From: Gracilaria gracilis
Lineage: Eukaryota; Rhodophyta; Florideophyceae; Gracilariales; Gracilariaceae
DNA: 64,000 nucleotides
Direction of reading: 5' to 3'
Assembly (NCBI GenBank): GCA_030374805.1
Contig: JARGSG010000194.1
Span: forward strand, 310,001-374,000
Shown: one piece after another, positions 11,764 through 23,605 of the stretch
Layout: each line of letters begins with the position of its first letter
Position numbering within the stretch: the stretch's first letter is position 1
Notes under the pieces: model-generated
The model's input: the letters and a program-made list of their open reading frames with translations, nothing else
Databases searched by the model: none
What the model was told of the DNA's origin: nothing
Program-made: the position numbers and the translations under genes

Positions 11764-11831
11764 CATAAAAACAGCTGAGTGACTCCGGCGCTCTCTGCGC
11801 TGGTTTCCTGCACGTGTCACTCATCTTTTAT
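11764..11831. mobile_element. 68-bp mini-element with 6-bp target duplication
   Basis: The 68 bp begins CATAAAAACAGCTGAG and ends CACTCATCTTTTAT, giving imperfect inverted ends (ATAAAA...CTGAGTGAC against ATAAAAGATGAGTGAC), with a small palindrome GCGCTCTCTGCGC inside. AACGAT stands directly on both sides (11,758-11,763 and 11,832-11,837), a target-site duplication. The same unit with a few changes forms both outer ends of the foldback palindrome at 41,691-42,088. It interrupts the host frame and brings in its stop. I tested whether it could be a new intron: the minus strand offers GT at the first duplication, but no AG at the second, and the internal AG leads to a stop. It is best read as a tiny non-autonomous transposon. 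Confidence 0.75.
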
Positions 11832-12542
11832 AACGATGCTCATCGATAAGTCCCAAAACAGAATCTGCTCCAGGTTGATGTGATCCCAATAAGAATAATC
11901 TTTCAACCTCACTTCAGCACACCATGTAGTGCTTCCTGAAACAAAAATGCGGATCTTACAAGAGAAACCGTGGTGCTCTGCATCGTCGTTTGTGATCCAA
12001 TCACCAAACGAAAGAATGAGTACCCTGCAGCACGAGATTGAAGACTCAACACTGCTCCTTAACAAATCTGTAAGCCGTTTGAACTCGCCTGACCAGAACT
12101 TGTTAAGGAAGTTCTCGACATACATGTTCGCATCCATTTCTGTGTTGTAGACATATTTGCACATGGAATCGTCCAGGTTACTGAGAAGTACGTTGTTAAG
12201 TGTAAATGATCCCATACCTGGAGTGTTCCAATTCAGCGCGATTGCATTGATAGTAACCAATCGTAATGCAATTCGGTACCTCATGAGTTCGAGAGTCTCG
12301 AAGTCAATAGTGCTTCCAAAAACCATTTTTAACGCAATGGTTGGCTTTTCAAGTTTCGACATCGGTTGAAAACCAGCGTATTGAGTTATATCACCCAAAA
12401 AGTCTTTGAAAAGCATAGTGTTCTGCTTCACAGTTTTGGTGGCTGCCAATAAGACTTCAAAGCCATGTGTGTCGAAAGCCTTGGCCAGATTGAGGGCCTT
12501 CTTACTGGCGTGAATTTTGAGCTGAAATCCCAGAGCATGACT
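11832..12542 (-). pseudogene. Unrecognised host gene, middle segment
   Basis: Minus-strand frame open from the Gypsy insertion point (12,542) for about 235 codons to the 68-bp insertion. It begins ALGFQLKIHASKKALNLAK and contains FEVLLAATKTV, FGSTIDFETLELMRYR, MGSFTLNNVLLSNLDDS and CCRVLILSFGDWI. It looks like a genuine conserved protein: no low complexity, sensible hydrophobic spacing, one unbroken frame. Nevertheless I do not recognise the family. The Gypsy array entered here. The 5 bp TGACT at 12,538-12,542 recur at 22,643-22,647, and the reading frame on the far side of the array is the same, which shows the two pieces were one frame before the insertion. The frame is lost at its lower end where the mini-element entered. 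Confidence 0.7.
12538..12542. repeat. Target-site duplication of Gypsy array, left
   Basis: TGACT directly outside the TG start of the first LTR; the same 5 bp stand outside the last LTR at 22,643-22,647. Confidence 0.9.
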
Positions 12543-12894
12543 TGTCGTGCTGAAGCCAGACAGTAAAGAGCACGGCGGAAACAGAGCGTCAAGCTTCATG
12601 CCGCACACAGCAATACAAGCCGTGCGACGTGGTACAAGCTGGACGCCAGGCTTCAAGCCACGCTTCGTGTCTGTGAGGGCTTACAACCACCGTAACAGAC
12701 ACTGAAGAGAATGCGCTGAGCTCGAACTAGTCGTTTGTGTCACTGTAGAACATGACTCCCTAGCAACGTACGTTTTGTAGAACCGTCCGCGGGTCTCGAT
12801 AAAAAGCCCGCGGACAGATTCGTAAACTAGAGATACGCTGGCAGGCGTCTGATTGAACTTCCTCTTCCCCCCTCCTCTTGTCCTGAACACCACA
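12543..12894 (+). repeat. Gypsy-A LTR 1
   Basis: 352 bp, TG...CA ends. A TATA-like GATAAAAAG lies about 110 bp before the end, inside a GC hairpin (CCGCGGG...CCCGCGG). Confidence 0.95.
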
Positions 12895-12929
12895 CTTTTT
12901 TCAATCGACCACCCAACTTTTTTCTCGGT

Positions 12930-14160
12930 ATCTCAATCCCATGGAGAACGACGCTTCGACAGTCATGAGCGCACTGCTCAAGCGCCAGGAAACCGAGATG
13001 AAGAGCCTTTCTGCCTCGTTCTTAAAGGCAGAGGAAGAATTTTACGAGCTGGCATCAGTTAATTACGAAGAATTGGATGCCGGGAGGAAGAAAAAGTTTG
13101 ACGAGCGTCTCAAGGCTGTGGAACTCAAACGGGAAAGCATCATGCGACACATTGAGATGGCGAAGAAGAGAATAGAGACAACTTTGTCGATCCTGTCAAC
13201 AACTACTGCCGGCATGAGTGCAAACCACTTGACTGGAAGCAGCCGCCCGTCGAGGTATCGTATACCTCCTTTGCCGTCGTTTCGAGGAAGCGAGTCTAAG
13301 GCAATTAAGGATCCTTTTGAATTTTTTGGGAAGGTAAAGGCCCTGCTCACGGCACATGAGGTGCCGGAAGACTGATGGCTCCCCGCATTGCTGGCCTCGT
13401 TGAATGGGTTTGACAGACAATGGGCGGAAAGGAGTCTATCAGGATCAGACTGGAGCCAGGTGCATGATACTTTTCTACACCATTTTGAGTCACCTGCAAT
13501 CAGGGACAAGCTCATACGAGATCTGATGACAATCTCGCAGAGGCCCTCAGAGACAGTACAGGAGTACAGCGATAGGTTCACCAGCCTCATGGCACGCACT
13601 GGTCGCCGTGATGACGATGAGACGCTGGTTGCCGTGTACATCCACGGATTGGATGTAAATCTACAGGACCTCGTGCAGGTAGCTCGCGCAGCCACACTCA
13701 ACATGTGGAAGCGTACTAATCATGGTAGACCTTCTGTTTCAATTTCAGAGGAGATATCGAGTGCGATTACATTGGACTCCTCTCGCTCCTCGCGTCTAAG
13801 AGGAAACCATTATCTTCTGTCTGGCACGTCTGAGCAAGAGAAATCGCAAGGTGGGAAGAGGCGCCATGGTGGACGCCACTCCTCCAAAAGCCAAGAACGA
13901 GACCGTGCGCAATGGAAGAGCGAAGAGCCGTCGCAGAGAAAGGAAAGACCCGACGCGGCGACAAGAGAGCAACTCCGACAGGAAGAGAAATGTTATCACT
14001 GCCGGAAGCCATGGCAACGAGGGCACAAATGTGCAGATCATGTCAAGAAGGAGCCGCAAGCTGCCAATTTGCAATTGAAGCAGCGCTGGACTCCACTATT
14101 GAAGGAGAACCACAGCCTAGTCCCGATTGTACCGATGCGGAGCTGCGAGCGCTCTTAGGA
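12930..14160 (+). mobile_element. Gypsy-A copy 1, gag region
   Basis: Begins with ATG at 12,941. The N-terminal part is a charged helix (KRQETEMKSLSASFLKAEEE). It is followed by the retrotransposon gag core (FLHHFESPAIRDKLI, SETVQEYSDRFTSL) and an Arg/Lys-rich tail with a zinc knuckle of the form CYHCRKPWQRGHKC, typical of chromovirus gag. Gag builds the virus-like particle in which reverse transcription takes place. Confidence 0.85.
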
Positions 14161-17100
14161 TATGACGATCCCGACTCAGAGACACAGCTTTTGAGGAGCA
14201 TTGTGGAGAGTGACAACCTGAGGGAACCGTCCCTCAGTGCACTGACGCCAGCCCCTGAAGACGCCGCGGAGCTCCTGTACACCCCTGTTCGAATCAATAC
14301 AATCGACGGATGGGCCATGGTAGATTCCGGGGCGACATCTACATTCCTCTCCAGCGACTTTGCTGAAAAGCATCGCATTGCGGTACAGCGAATGACTGGA
14401 AACATCCTAGATGGGCGTGGAAAGGCCATGGCTCAACGCAAGGGTTTGACAGAGATTAAGGTTACGAATGGGGCTTGCACAGCCCATATTACTGCAGAGT
14501 TCATGCAAATGCCGCCTCACCGGGATATGATAATTGGTTTACCGCACTTCCCAGCATTCGGGTACTCTATCGAAGGCATACCTCAAACAGTCAGCTTGTC
14601 AGCTGACGCCAAACAGCCCACACCCGACCCCGTTCCAAAGGAGCCGGACGAGGCTCCCAAAAGATCACGAAGTGCTGCGAATATATCTCAAGATGTGGAT
14701 GAAGCTTTGCAGCGCAATCAAGATATTCCGTTATCAGCTAGGTGCACCCATCCGTTGGCTGTACTGAGAGTCAGGCTTTCAACCACTGCTCCTATCTGGA
14801 GCCGGGTCAAATTCGTCTCCCGCCGAGACGAAGATCGTGTCAACGCTGAGATAAGTCGATGGCTTTCAGCCAAAGTCATCGAACTCGCTCCTGCAGACTG
14901 CGCAAACTCGTTTCCAATTCTGAGCGTACCGAAGAAAGATGGAGAGGGCAACCTTGTTGATGTGCGCCCATGCGTGGATTTACGTCGCCTCAATTCGCTC
15001 CTGCCGGACTCAGACTACCCTCTGCCTCGCGTGCAAGACATATTGGACGCCGTCGGCTCTGTATCCGGACCCAACGCGGTGTTCACTACACTAGACATCA
15101 GAGATGGGTATTTCAGATTTCCCATCCCTGAGGAAGACAGGAACCGAATCGCTTTCCGCTGGAAGGGCACGCACTATCGCATGCGCGCCGCACCGTTTGG
15201 AATTAAGACTATGTCAGCTAAGTTCCAACAGTTGATGGACAAAATTCTTGGCGACGTCCCGTACGTTGCAGTCTACATCGATGATATTATCATCTTTTCA
15301 GACAACATGACCGAGCACGCAGAGCATGTTCGAGACGTCATAGAGAGGCTGACGAAGTGGAACATACCCATCAGAGTTGACAAGTGTCGTTCTGGACGAA
15401 AGGAAGTGAATCTGCTCGGCTTCGTCGTGACTGGCGAGGGCATTCGCAAGGATCCATCGAAGGTGGACGCAATCGTAAACTGGGAAAGACCTCAAACTAC
15501 TAAACAGCTGTTGAGCTTCTTAGGAGCCGCTAATTACTACCGACAGTTCATTCCCAGGTTTTCTCACGTGTCAAAGCCACTGGATCTGGCTCGGAAACGG
15601 AAAGGGCCACTGAAGTGGACTGAGGAGATGGAACGTTCATTTGCAGCTATTCGATCGAAGATGACCGAGAACTTTACACTAGCGTACCCTGCAGATGACA
15701 AGGAGTACATGGTCGGCACAGATGCATCCAATTACGGACTTGGCGCCTGGATAGGACAGCGTCAAGCCAATGGCGAAGTGCGGTTTATTGCTTTTGCGTC
15801 GCGATCGTTATCAACCTCGGAACGGAATTATGGAGCGACGAAAAAGGAATTACTGGCCATAGTCTGGGCTCTTGAGAAGTTTAGGTGCTACCTAATTGGA
15901 CGACAGTTCGTGCTCTACACTGACCATCGAGCACTAAAGTTTCTCCACAGCCAACGCGATATTAACCCGATGATCGCTAGATGGTTTGACCGCATCATCC
16001 AGTACAATTTCCGGATCGTACACTTGCCAGGGCCCCATAATTACCTCGCCGACGCACTCAGTAGGAAAATGCCAAGCGTGACGCTGGCTAGTCTCACTGT
16101 ATCCCAACTTGTCCGGGATAAGAAGGGTCCCTCATCTGAAGAGGAACGACAAACGCTCGTGAAGGAAGCACATGAATTCGGGCATTTCGGGGAGCTGGAA
16201 GTCTTCAACAAGCTCTGGCACAACGGTTATTGGTTGAACGGAATCAGAGCAGATATCAAGAAGGAAACAAGCTCGTGCCTTCCATGCATGCGATACAAAA
16301 TTCAAAAGAGAGGGTTTCATCCTCTCAAGTCCATCATTGCAGAATCTCCATGAAATCACGTTGCTGTAGACTTGATCACGTTCTTACCCGAATCAGATAA
16401 CGGTCAAAATACGCTGTTGACCATCGTCTGTATGATGACTAAGTTTGCCATCTTACGTCCCCTCGAAAGCAAGGAAATGACGCGAGTAGCTCGCGCATTA
16501 TGGGAGGTGATGTCCGTGTTCGGCACTCCGAAGATAATCCAGTCCGACAATGGTTCGGAATTTGTCAACGAACTCATCACAGAGCTTACCAATTTGAAAG
16601 GTATCAAGCATCGCACCATCTCGCCATATAATCCTCGAGCGAACGGTGCAGTCGAACGGGTAAATGGAATCCTGGAAACAATGCTTTTGAAGGAACTGGA
16701 TGGTGCAACACACAGATGGGAAGAGTATGTGCCATTCGTGCAGCTAGCATATAATTGGAAGGTTGCTGCTCTTACTGGCTCTACTCCTTTTTCTCTCATG
16801 TTTGGTCGCAAGATGAACGGGTTCTCGAAGTTTGGAACAACCGCCACATCGACACCTCTCAGCCTGGAACTATGGAAATCACACCAGAATAAAGTAGCTC
16901 AAACGGTTTTCCCATCTGTGACTGAGAGGGTGAAGGACATCAAGGAAAAAGACGCGAGGTACTTTGCAGCCGGTCGACGAATGCTCAAACCGAATGATTT
17001 TCCGCCAGGAGCATTAGTAATGATGAAGGACGTGACCAAGGACTCAAAGTGGGATGCAAGATTTGAAGGACCGTTTACAGTAGTACGCAAGAATCGTGGA

Positions 17101-17430
17101 GGCGCTTACGTTTTGCGCGATGAATTGGGCAAGCTTAAACGTGCAGTTCCTCCTGATCATTTGAAATTGGTTGTGCGCAAGGGAGACAGCGCAGCCTATG
17201 ATGACCCAACTTATGAAGTTAAGAAGATTTTAAAACATCGAACAGCTACGAATGGAAAGTTGAGCTACTTGGTAGTTTGGAAAGACAGGAATATCAAACA
17301 AAGCTGGGAGTTAGTCGATAATTTCAACGACGTGGACATTATTCACCGTTATTGGAAGTCGTTCCGTCCAACAAGAAGTGCTCTTCGAAAGAAGAAGACG
17401 GACCTGGAGGGGGTGATGTCGTGCTGAAGC
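14160..17430 (+). mobile_element. Gypsy-A copy 1, pol region with chromodomain
   Basis: In order: aspartic protease with DSGATSTFLSS near 14.3 kb; reverse transcriptase at about 14.85-15.45 kb with the catalytic YIDDIIIFS; RNase H near 15.7-15.95 kb (GTDASNYGLGAWIG, YTDHRALKFLHS); integrase zinc-binding region near 16.15-16.3 kb (CLPCMRYK); integrase core at 16.37-16.85 kb (SDNGSEF, NGAVERVNG); GPFTV module at about 17.06 kb; and a chromodomain at about 17.2-17.36 kb (YLVVWKDRNIKQSWELVDNF). Chromodomains of such elements are thought to steer integration to marked chromatin. Confidence 0.92.
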
Positions 17431-17768
17431 CAGACAGTAAAGAGCACGGCGGAAACAGAGCGTCAAGCTTCATGCCACACACAGCAATACAAGCCGTGCG
17501 ACGTGGTACAAGCTGGACGCCAGGCTTCAAGCCACGCTTCGTGTCTGTGAGGGCTTACAACCACCGTAACAGACACTGAAGAGAATGCGCTGAGCTCGAA
17601 CTAGTCGTTTGTGTCACTGTAGAACATGACTCCCTAGCAACGTACGTTTTGTAGAACCGTCCGCGGGTCTCGATAAAAAGCCCGCGGACAGATTCGTAAA
17701 CTAGAGATACGCTGGCAGGCGTCTGATTGAACTTCCTCTTCCCCCCTCCTCTTGTCCTGAACACCACA
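17417..17768 (+). repeat. Gypsy-A LTR 2, shared by both copies
   Basis: 352 bp, one difference from LTR 1 by hand comparison. It acts as 3' LTR of copy 1 and 5' LTR of copy 2. No target duplication borders it. Confidence 0.95.
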
Positions 17769-17799
17769 CTTTTTTCAATCGACCACCCAACTTTTTTCT

Positions 17800-19030
17800 C
17801 GGTATCTCAATCCCATGGAGAACGACGCTTCGACAGTCATGAGCGCACTGCTCAAGCGCCAGGAAACCGAGATGAAGAGCCTTTCTGCCTCGTTCTTAAA
17901 GGCAGAGGAAGAATTTTACGAGCTGGCATCAGTTAATTACGAAGAATTGGATGCCGGGAGGAAGAAAAAGTTTGACGAGCGTCTCAAGGCTGTGGAACTC
18001 AAACGGGAAAGCATCATGCGACACATTGAGATGGCGAAGAAGAGAATAGAGACAACTTTGTCGATCCTGTCAACAACTACTGCCGGCATGAGTGCAAACC
18101 ACTTGACTGGAAGCAGCCGCCCGTCGAGGTATCGTATACCTCCTTTGCCGTCGTTTCGAGGAAGCGAGTCTAAGGCAATTAAGGATCCTTTTGAATTTTT
18201 TGGGAAGGTAAAGGCCCTGCTCACGGCACATGAGGTGCCGGAAGACTGATGGCTCCCCGCATTGCTGGCCTCGTTGAATGGGTTTAACAGACAATGGGCG
18301 GGAAGGAGTCTATCAGGATCAGACTGGAGCCAGGTGCATGATACTTTTCTACACCATTTTGAGTCACCTGCAATCAGGGACAAGCTCATACGAGATCTGA
18401 TGACAATCTCGCAGAGGCCCTCAGAGACAGTACAGGAGTACAGCGATAGGTTCACCAGCCTCATGGCACGCACTGGTCGCCGTGATGACGATGAGACGCT
18501 GGTTGCCGTGTACATCCACGGATTGGATGTAAATCTACAGGACCTCGTGCAGGTAGCTCGCGCAGCCACACTCAACATGTGGAAGCGTACTAATCATGGT
18601 AGACCTTCTGTTTCAATTTCAGAGAAGATATCGAGTGCGATTACATTGGACTCCTCTCGCTCCTCGCGTCTAAGAGGAAACCATTATCTTCTGTCTGGCA
18701 CGTCTGAGCAAGAGAAATCGCAAGGTGGGAAGAGGCGCCATGGTGGACGCCACTCCTCCAAAAGCCAAGAACGAGACCGTGCGCAATGGAAGAGCGAAGA
18801 GCCGTCGCAGAGAAAGGAAAGACCCGACGCGGCGACAAGAGAGCAACTCCGACAGGAAGAGAAATGTTATCACTGCCGGAAGCCATGGCAACGAGGGCAC
18901 AAATGTGCAGATCATGTCAAGAAGGAGCCGCAAGCTGCCAATTTGCAATTGAAGCAGCGCTGGACTCCACTATTGAAGGAGAACCACAGCCTAGTCCCGA
19001 TTGTACCGATGCGGAGCTGCGAGCGCTCTT
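17800..19030 (+). mobile_element. Gypsy-A copy 2, gag region
   Basis: Same layout as copy 1, starting ATG at 17,815, with only a handful of substitutions. Confidence 0.85.
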
Positions 19031-22000
19031 AGGATATGACGATCCCGACTCAGAGACACAGCTTTTGAGGAGCATTGTGGAGAGTGACAAGCTGAGGGAA
19101 CCGTCCCTCAGTGCACTGACGCCAGCCCCTGAAGACGCCGCGGAGCTCCTGTACACCTCTGTTCGAATCAATACAATCGACGGATGGGCCATGGTAGATT
19201 CCGGGGCGACATCTACATTCCTCTCCAGCGACTTTGCTGAAAAGCATCGCATTGCGGTACAGCGAATGACTGGAAACATCCTAGATGGGCGTGGAAAGGC
19301 CATGGCTCAACGCAAGGGTTTGACAGAGATTAAGGTTACGAATGGGGCTTGCACAGCCCATATTACTGCAGAGTTCATGCAAATGCCGCCTCACCGGGAT
19401 ATGATAATTGGTTTACCGCACTTCCCAGCATTCGGGTACTCTATCGAAGGCATACCTCAAACAGTCAGCTTGTCAGCTGACGCCAAACAGCCCACACCCG
19501 ACCCCGTTCCAAAGGAGCCGGACGAGGCTCCCAAAAGATCACGAAGTGCTGCGAATATATCTCAAGATGTGGATGAAGCTTTGCAGCGCAATCAAGATAT
19601 TCCGTTATCAGCTAGGTGCACCCATCCGTTGGCTGTACTGAGAGTCAGGCTTTCAACCACTGCTCCTATCTGGAGCCGGGTCAAATTCGTCTCCCGCCGA
19701 GACGAAGATCGTGTCAACGCTGAGATAAGTCGATGGCTTTCAGCCAAAGTCATCGAACTCGCTCCTGCAGACTGCGCAAACTCGTTTCCAATTCTGAGCG
19801 TACCGAAGAAAGATGGAGAGGGCAACCTTGTTGATGTGCGCCCATGCGTGGATTTACGTCGCCTCAATTCGCTCCTGCCGGACTCAGACTACCCTCTGCC
19901 TCGCGTGCAAGACATATTGGACGCCGTCGGCTCTGTATCCGGACCCAACGCGGTGTTCACTACACTAGACATCAGAGATGGGTATTTCAGATTTCCCATC
20001 CCTGAGGAAGACAGGAACCGAATCGCTTTCCGCTGGAAGGGCACGCACTATCGCATGCGCGCCGCACCGTTTGGAATTAAGACTATGTCAGCTAAGTTCC
20101 AACAGTTGATGGACAAAATTCTTGGCGACGTCCCGTACGTTGCAGTCTACATCGATGATATTATCATCTTTTCAGACAACATGACCGAGCACGCAGAGCA
20201 TGTTCGAGACGTCATAGAGAGGCTGACGAAGTGGAACATACCCATCAGAGTTGACAAGTGTCGTTCTGGACGAAAGGAAGTGAATCTGCTCGGCTTCGTC
20301 GTGACTGGCGAGGGCATTCGCAAGGATCCATCGAAGGTGGACGCAATCGCAAACTGGGAAAGACCTCAAACTACTAAACAGCTGTTGAGCTTCTTAGGAG
20401 CCGCTAATTACTACCGACAGTTCATTCCCAGGTTTTCTCACGTGTCAAAGCCACTGGATCTGGCTCGGAAACGGAAAGGGCCACTGAAGTGGACTGAGGA
20501 GATGGAACGTTCATTTGCAGCTATTCGATCGAAGATGACCGAGAACTTTACACTAGCGTACCCTGCAGATGACAAGGAGTACATGGTCGGCACAGATGCA
20601 TCCAATTACGGACTTGGCGCCTGGATAGGACAGCGTCAAGCCAATGGCGAAGTGCGGTTTATTGCTTTTGCGTCGCGATCGTTATCAACCTCGGAACGGA
20701 ATTATGGAGCGACGAAAAAGGAATTACTGGCCATAGTCTGGGCTCTTGAGAAGTTTAGGTGCTACCTAATTGGACGACAGTTCGTGCTCTACACTGACCA
20801 TCGAGCACTAAAGTTTCTCCACAGCCAACGCGATATTAACCCGATGATCGCTAGATGGTTTGACCGCATCATCCAGTACAATTTCCGGATCGTACACTTG
20901 CCAGGGCCCCATAATTACCTCGCCGACGCACTCAGTAGGAAAATGCCAAGCGTGACGCTGGCTAGTCTCACTGTATCCCAACTTGTCCGGGATAAGAAGG
21001 GTCCCTCATCTGAAGAGGAACGACAAACGCTCGTGAAGGAAGCACATGAATTCGGGCATTTCGGGGAGCTGGAAGTCTTCAACAAGCTCTGGCACAACGG
21101 TTATTGGTTGAACGGAATCAGAGCAGATATCAAGAAGGAAACAAGCTCGTGCCTTCCATGCATGCGATACAAAATTCAAAAGAGAGGGTTTCATCCTCTC
21201 AAGTCCATCATTGCAGAATCTCCATGAAATCACGTTGCTGTAGACTTGATCACGTTCTTACCCGAATCAGATAACGGTCAAAATACGCTGTTGACCATCG
21301 TCTGTATGATGACTAAGTTTGCCATCTTACGTCCCCTCGAAAGCAAGGAAATGACGCGAGTAGCTCGCGCATTATGGGAGGTGATGTCCGTGTTCGGCAC
21401 TCCGAAGATAATCCAGTCCGACAATGGTTCGGAATTTGTCAACGAACTCATCACAGAGCTTACCAATTTGAAAGGTATCAAGCATCGCACCATCTCGCCA
21501 TATAATCCTCGAGCGAACGGTGCAGTCGAACGGGTAAATGGAATCCTGGAAACAATGCTTTTGAAGGAACTGGATGGTGCAACACACAGATGGGAAGAGT
21601 ATGTGCCATTCGTGCAGCTAGCATATAATTGGAAGGTTGCTGCTCTTACTGGCTCTACTCCTTTTTCTCTCATGTTTGGTCGCAAGATGAACGGGTTCTC
21701 GAAGTTTGGAACAACCGCCACATCGACACCTCTCAGCCTGGAACTATGGAAATCACACCAGAATAAAGTAGCTCAAACGGTTTTCCCATCTGTGACTGAG
21801 AGGGTGAAGGACATCAAGGAAAAAGACGCGAGGTACTTTGCAGCCGGTCGACGAATGCTCAAAACCGAATGATTTTCCGCCAGGAGCATTAGTAATGATG
21901 AAGGACGTGACCAAGGACTCAAAGTGGGATGCAAGATTTGAAGGACCGTTTACAGTAGTACGCAAGAATCGTGGAGGCGCTTACGTTTTGCGCGATGAAT

Positions 22001-22290
22001 TGGGCAAGCTTAAACGTGCAGTTCCTCCTGATCATTTGAAATTGGTTGTGCGCAAGGGAGACAGCGCAGCCTATGATGACCCAACTTATGAAGTTAAGAA
22101 GATTTTAAAACATCGAACAGCTACGAATGGAAAGTTGAGCTACTTGGTAGTTTGGAAAGACAGGAATATCAAACAAAGCTGGGAGTTAGTCGATAATTTC
22201 AACGACGTGGACATTATTCACCGTTATTGGAAGTCGTTCCGTCCAACAAGAAGTGCTCTTCGAAAGAAGAAGACGGACCCGGAGGGGTGA
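19030..22290 (+). mobile_element. Gypsy-A copy 2, pol region with chromodomain
   Basis: Protease, RT (YIDDIIIFS near 20.15 kb), RNase H, integrase and chromodomain as in copy 1 and almost identical in sequence. It appears slightly less intact than copy 1. Confidence 0.9.
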
Positions 22291-22642
22291 TGTCGTGCTG
22301 AAGCCAGACAGTAAAGAGCACGGCGGAAACATAGCGTCAAGCTTCAAGCCGCACACAGCACTACAAGCCGTGCGACGTGGTACAAGCTGGACGCCAGGCT
22401 TCAAGCCACGCTTCGTGTCTGTGAGGGCTTACAACCACCGTAACAGACACTGAAGAGAATGCGCTGAGCTCGAACTAGTCGTTTGTGTCACTGTAGAACA
22501 TGACTCCCTAGCAACGTACGTTTTGTAGAACCGTCCGCGGGTCTCGATAAAAAGCCCGCGGACAGATTCGTAAACTAGAGATACGCTGGCAGGCGTCTGA
22601 TTGAACTTCCTCTTCCCCCCTCCTCTTGTCCTGAACACCACA
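22291..22642 (+). repeat. Gypsy-A LTR 3
   Basis: 352 bp with about three differences from LTR 1. It ends CCTGAACACCACA and is followed at once by the TGACT duplication. Confidence 0.95.
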
Positions 22643-22944
22643 TGACTGTTCAATAATGATGCGACGAGTTCCATCGCAAAGTCAACTAAGGTCGGGTCGA
22701 ATCGGCTCAAACGATTGTGGACATTTTTGCGAACACTACGACAGCGAGGTACCTCGTCCGGTACATTGCCAGTAAGGTTCTGAATGAGCCGGTCCAAAGA
22801 GGTAACCTGCTGTCTCAGACCGATGACGTTGCTTGTTAGTTCGTTCACTTCTTTGATGAGCGCCGAATTTCCCTGTGGATTGAACACGCGATCGAGAGCT
22901 ATGCCCACGACCGCCTCCAGAAGAAACAGGCCAAACTCGGCCAC
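22643..22944 (-). pseudogene. Unrecognised host gene, 5' segment
   Basis: First visible piece of the host frame split by Gypsy-A. About 101 codons, beginning near VAEFGLFLLEAVVGIALD and ending ELVASLLNSH at the insertion point. The N-terminal end (FGLFLLEAVVGIALD) is a hydrophobic helix. It is followed by a heptad-like stretch (ALIKEVNELTSNVIGLRQQV) that may be a short coiled coil. No in-frame ATG lies between the upstream stop (about 22,966-22,968) and this segment; the first start-like codon is GTG at 22,944, so a first exon may be missing. The frame continues on the other side of the array at 12,537. Family not recognised. Confidence 0.6.
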
Positions 22945-23605
22945 GAAGCGTAAGAGTAGATGAGACTAGTGTGGGTTCATCAGACCTGAAGTTTCTGTGT
23001 CCAGGTATGGTCTGTTGAGGGCGACAGGTAATGTGGAAGACACATATTTCCGTTTTTCGGCAGTTAACCCGCATCGACGGCGTATCTCGCGCCGTGTTCA
23101 AGAGTATATCACGCCCAATCTTGAGCAGACAGAATAGTCCAGATATTCTTCGACATCCATTTCGTTAAGTAGTACGCCAGCTCATCCTCGTACACTTCGT
23201 GCACAATAATGCTAGGCAATCCCTTCCATTTCAGGTCAAAGCTGTTTTCGGGTGCATGGTTGACAGCGTAAGGGAAAGGTGAGGCCCCGCGGCTGGTTTG
23301 GGGGCGGTCAGTTAGCGGTTGGAGTGCGTGATCTGGGAAGCGCCGGTGCACAACGAGCTGTGCAACTCGACGTTTTGGACAAATGACTTACAGTGCAGCA
23401 ACGCTCGATCGCACCCAATCACGTGGCAGGCTGCAACGTCGCGCCGATGGGTGCCCCGTTGCAGCCAACTCCGCTCTACCGCTCGTCATTACATATCGCC
23501 ACCTAGCTTACCAACGGTACCGTACGCCCTTATCTTTTCCAGCGCCCGTGCCATGCCCATTTTCCAGGTTGTTTCTCGGACCTGGGGTTTCACTCCAGTG
23601 ACCAC
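22945..23605. other. No gene recognised
   Basis: A minus-strand frame at 23,109-23,351 (ENSFDLKWKGLPSIIVHEVY) has protein-like composition and lies upstream of the split host frame. It could be an earlier exon of that gene, but no splice sites were established. Confidence 0.35.

Larger units (their letters stand above)
12543..22642 (+). mobile_element. Tandem Gypsy chromovirus array (Gypsy-A), LTR-int-LTR-int-LTR
   Basis: Three 352-bp LTRs (each TGTCGTGCTG...GAACACCACA) separate two internal regions of 4,522 bp each. Only the outermost LTRs are bordered by the 5-bp duplication TGACT, so the array occupies one insertion site. Both internal regions carry gag and pol in the order PR-RT-RNase H-IN, followed by a chromodomain, which makes this a chromovirus. 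The copies differ at only a few positions in several kilobases, and the LTRs differ by one to three bases, so the array is young. Each copy carries about two interruptions, the second about one more; otherwise both look nearly whole. The bases after the first LTR do not form a usual tRNA primer site. A 7-base complement (TTCAATC with GATTGAA in the LTR leader) leaves self-priming, known in some chromoviruses, as a possibility. The array splits an unrelated host frame on the opposite strand. Confidence 0.95.

Noticed and set aside
11764-11831. Introner-like new intron in the host frame
   Set aside because: A GT is available at the first target duplication, but no AG at the second; the internal AG leads directly to a stop.
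12681-12893. A 70-codon minus-strand frame found identically three times
   Set aside because: It lies inside the Gypsy-A LTRs and recurs only because the LTR does.
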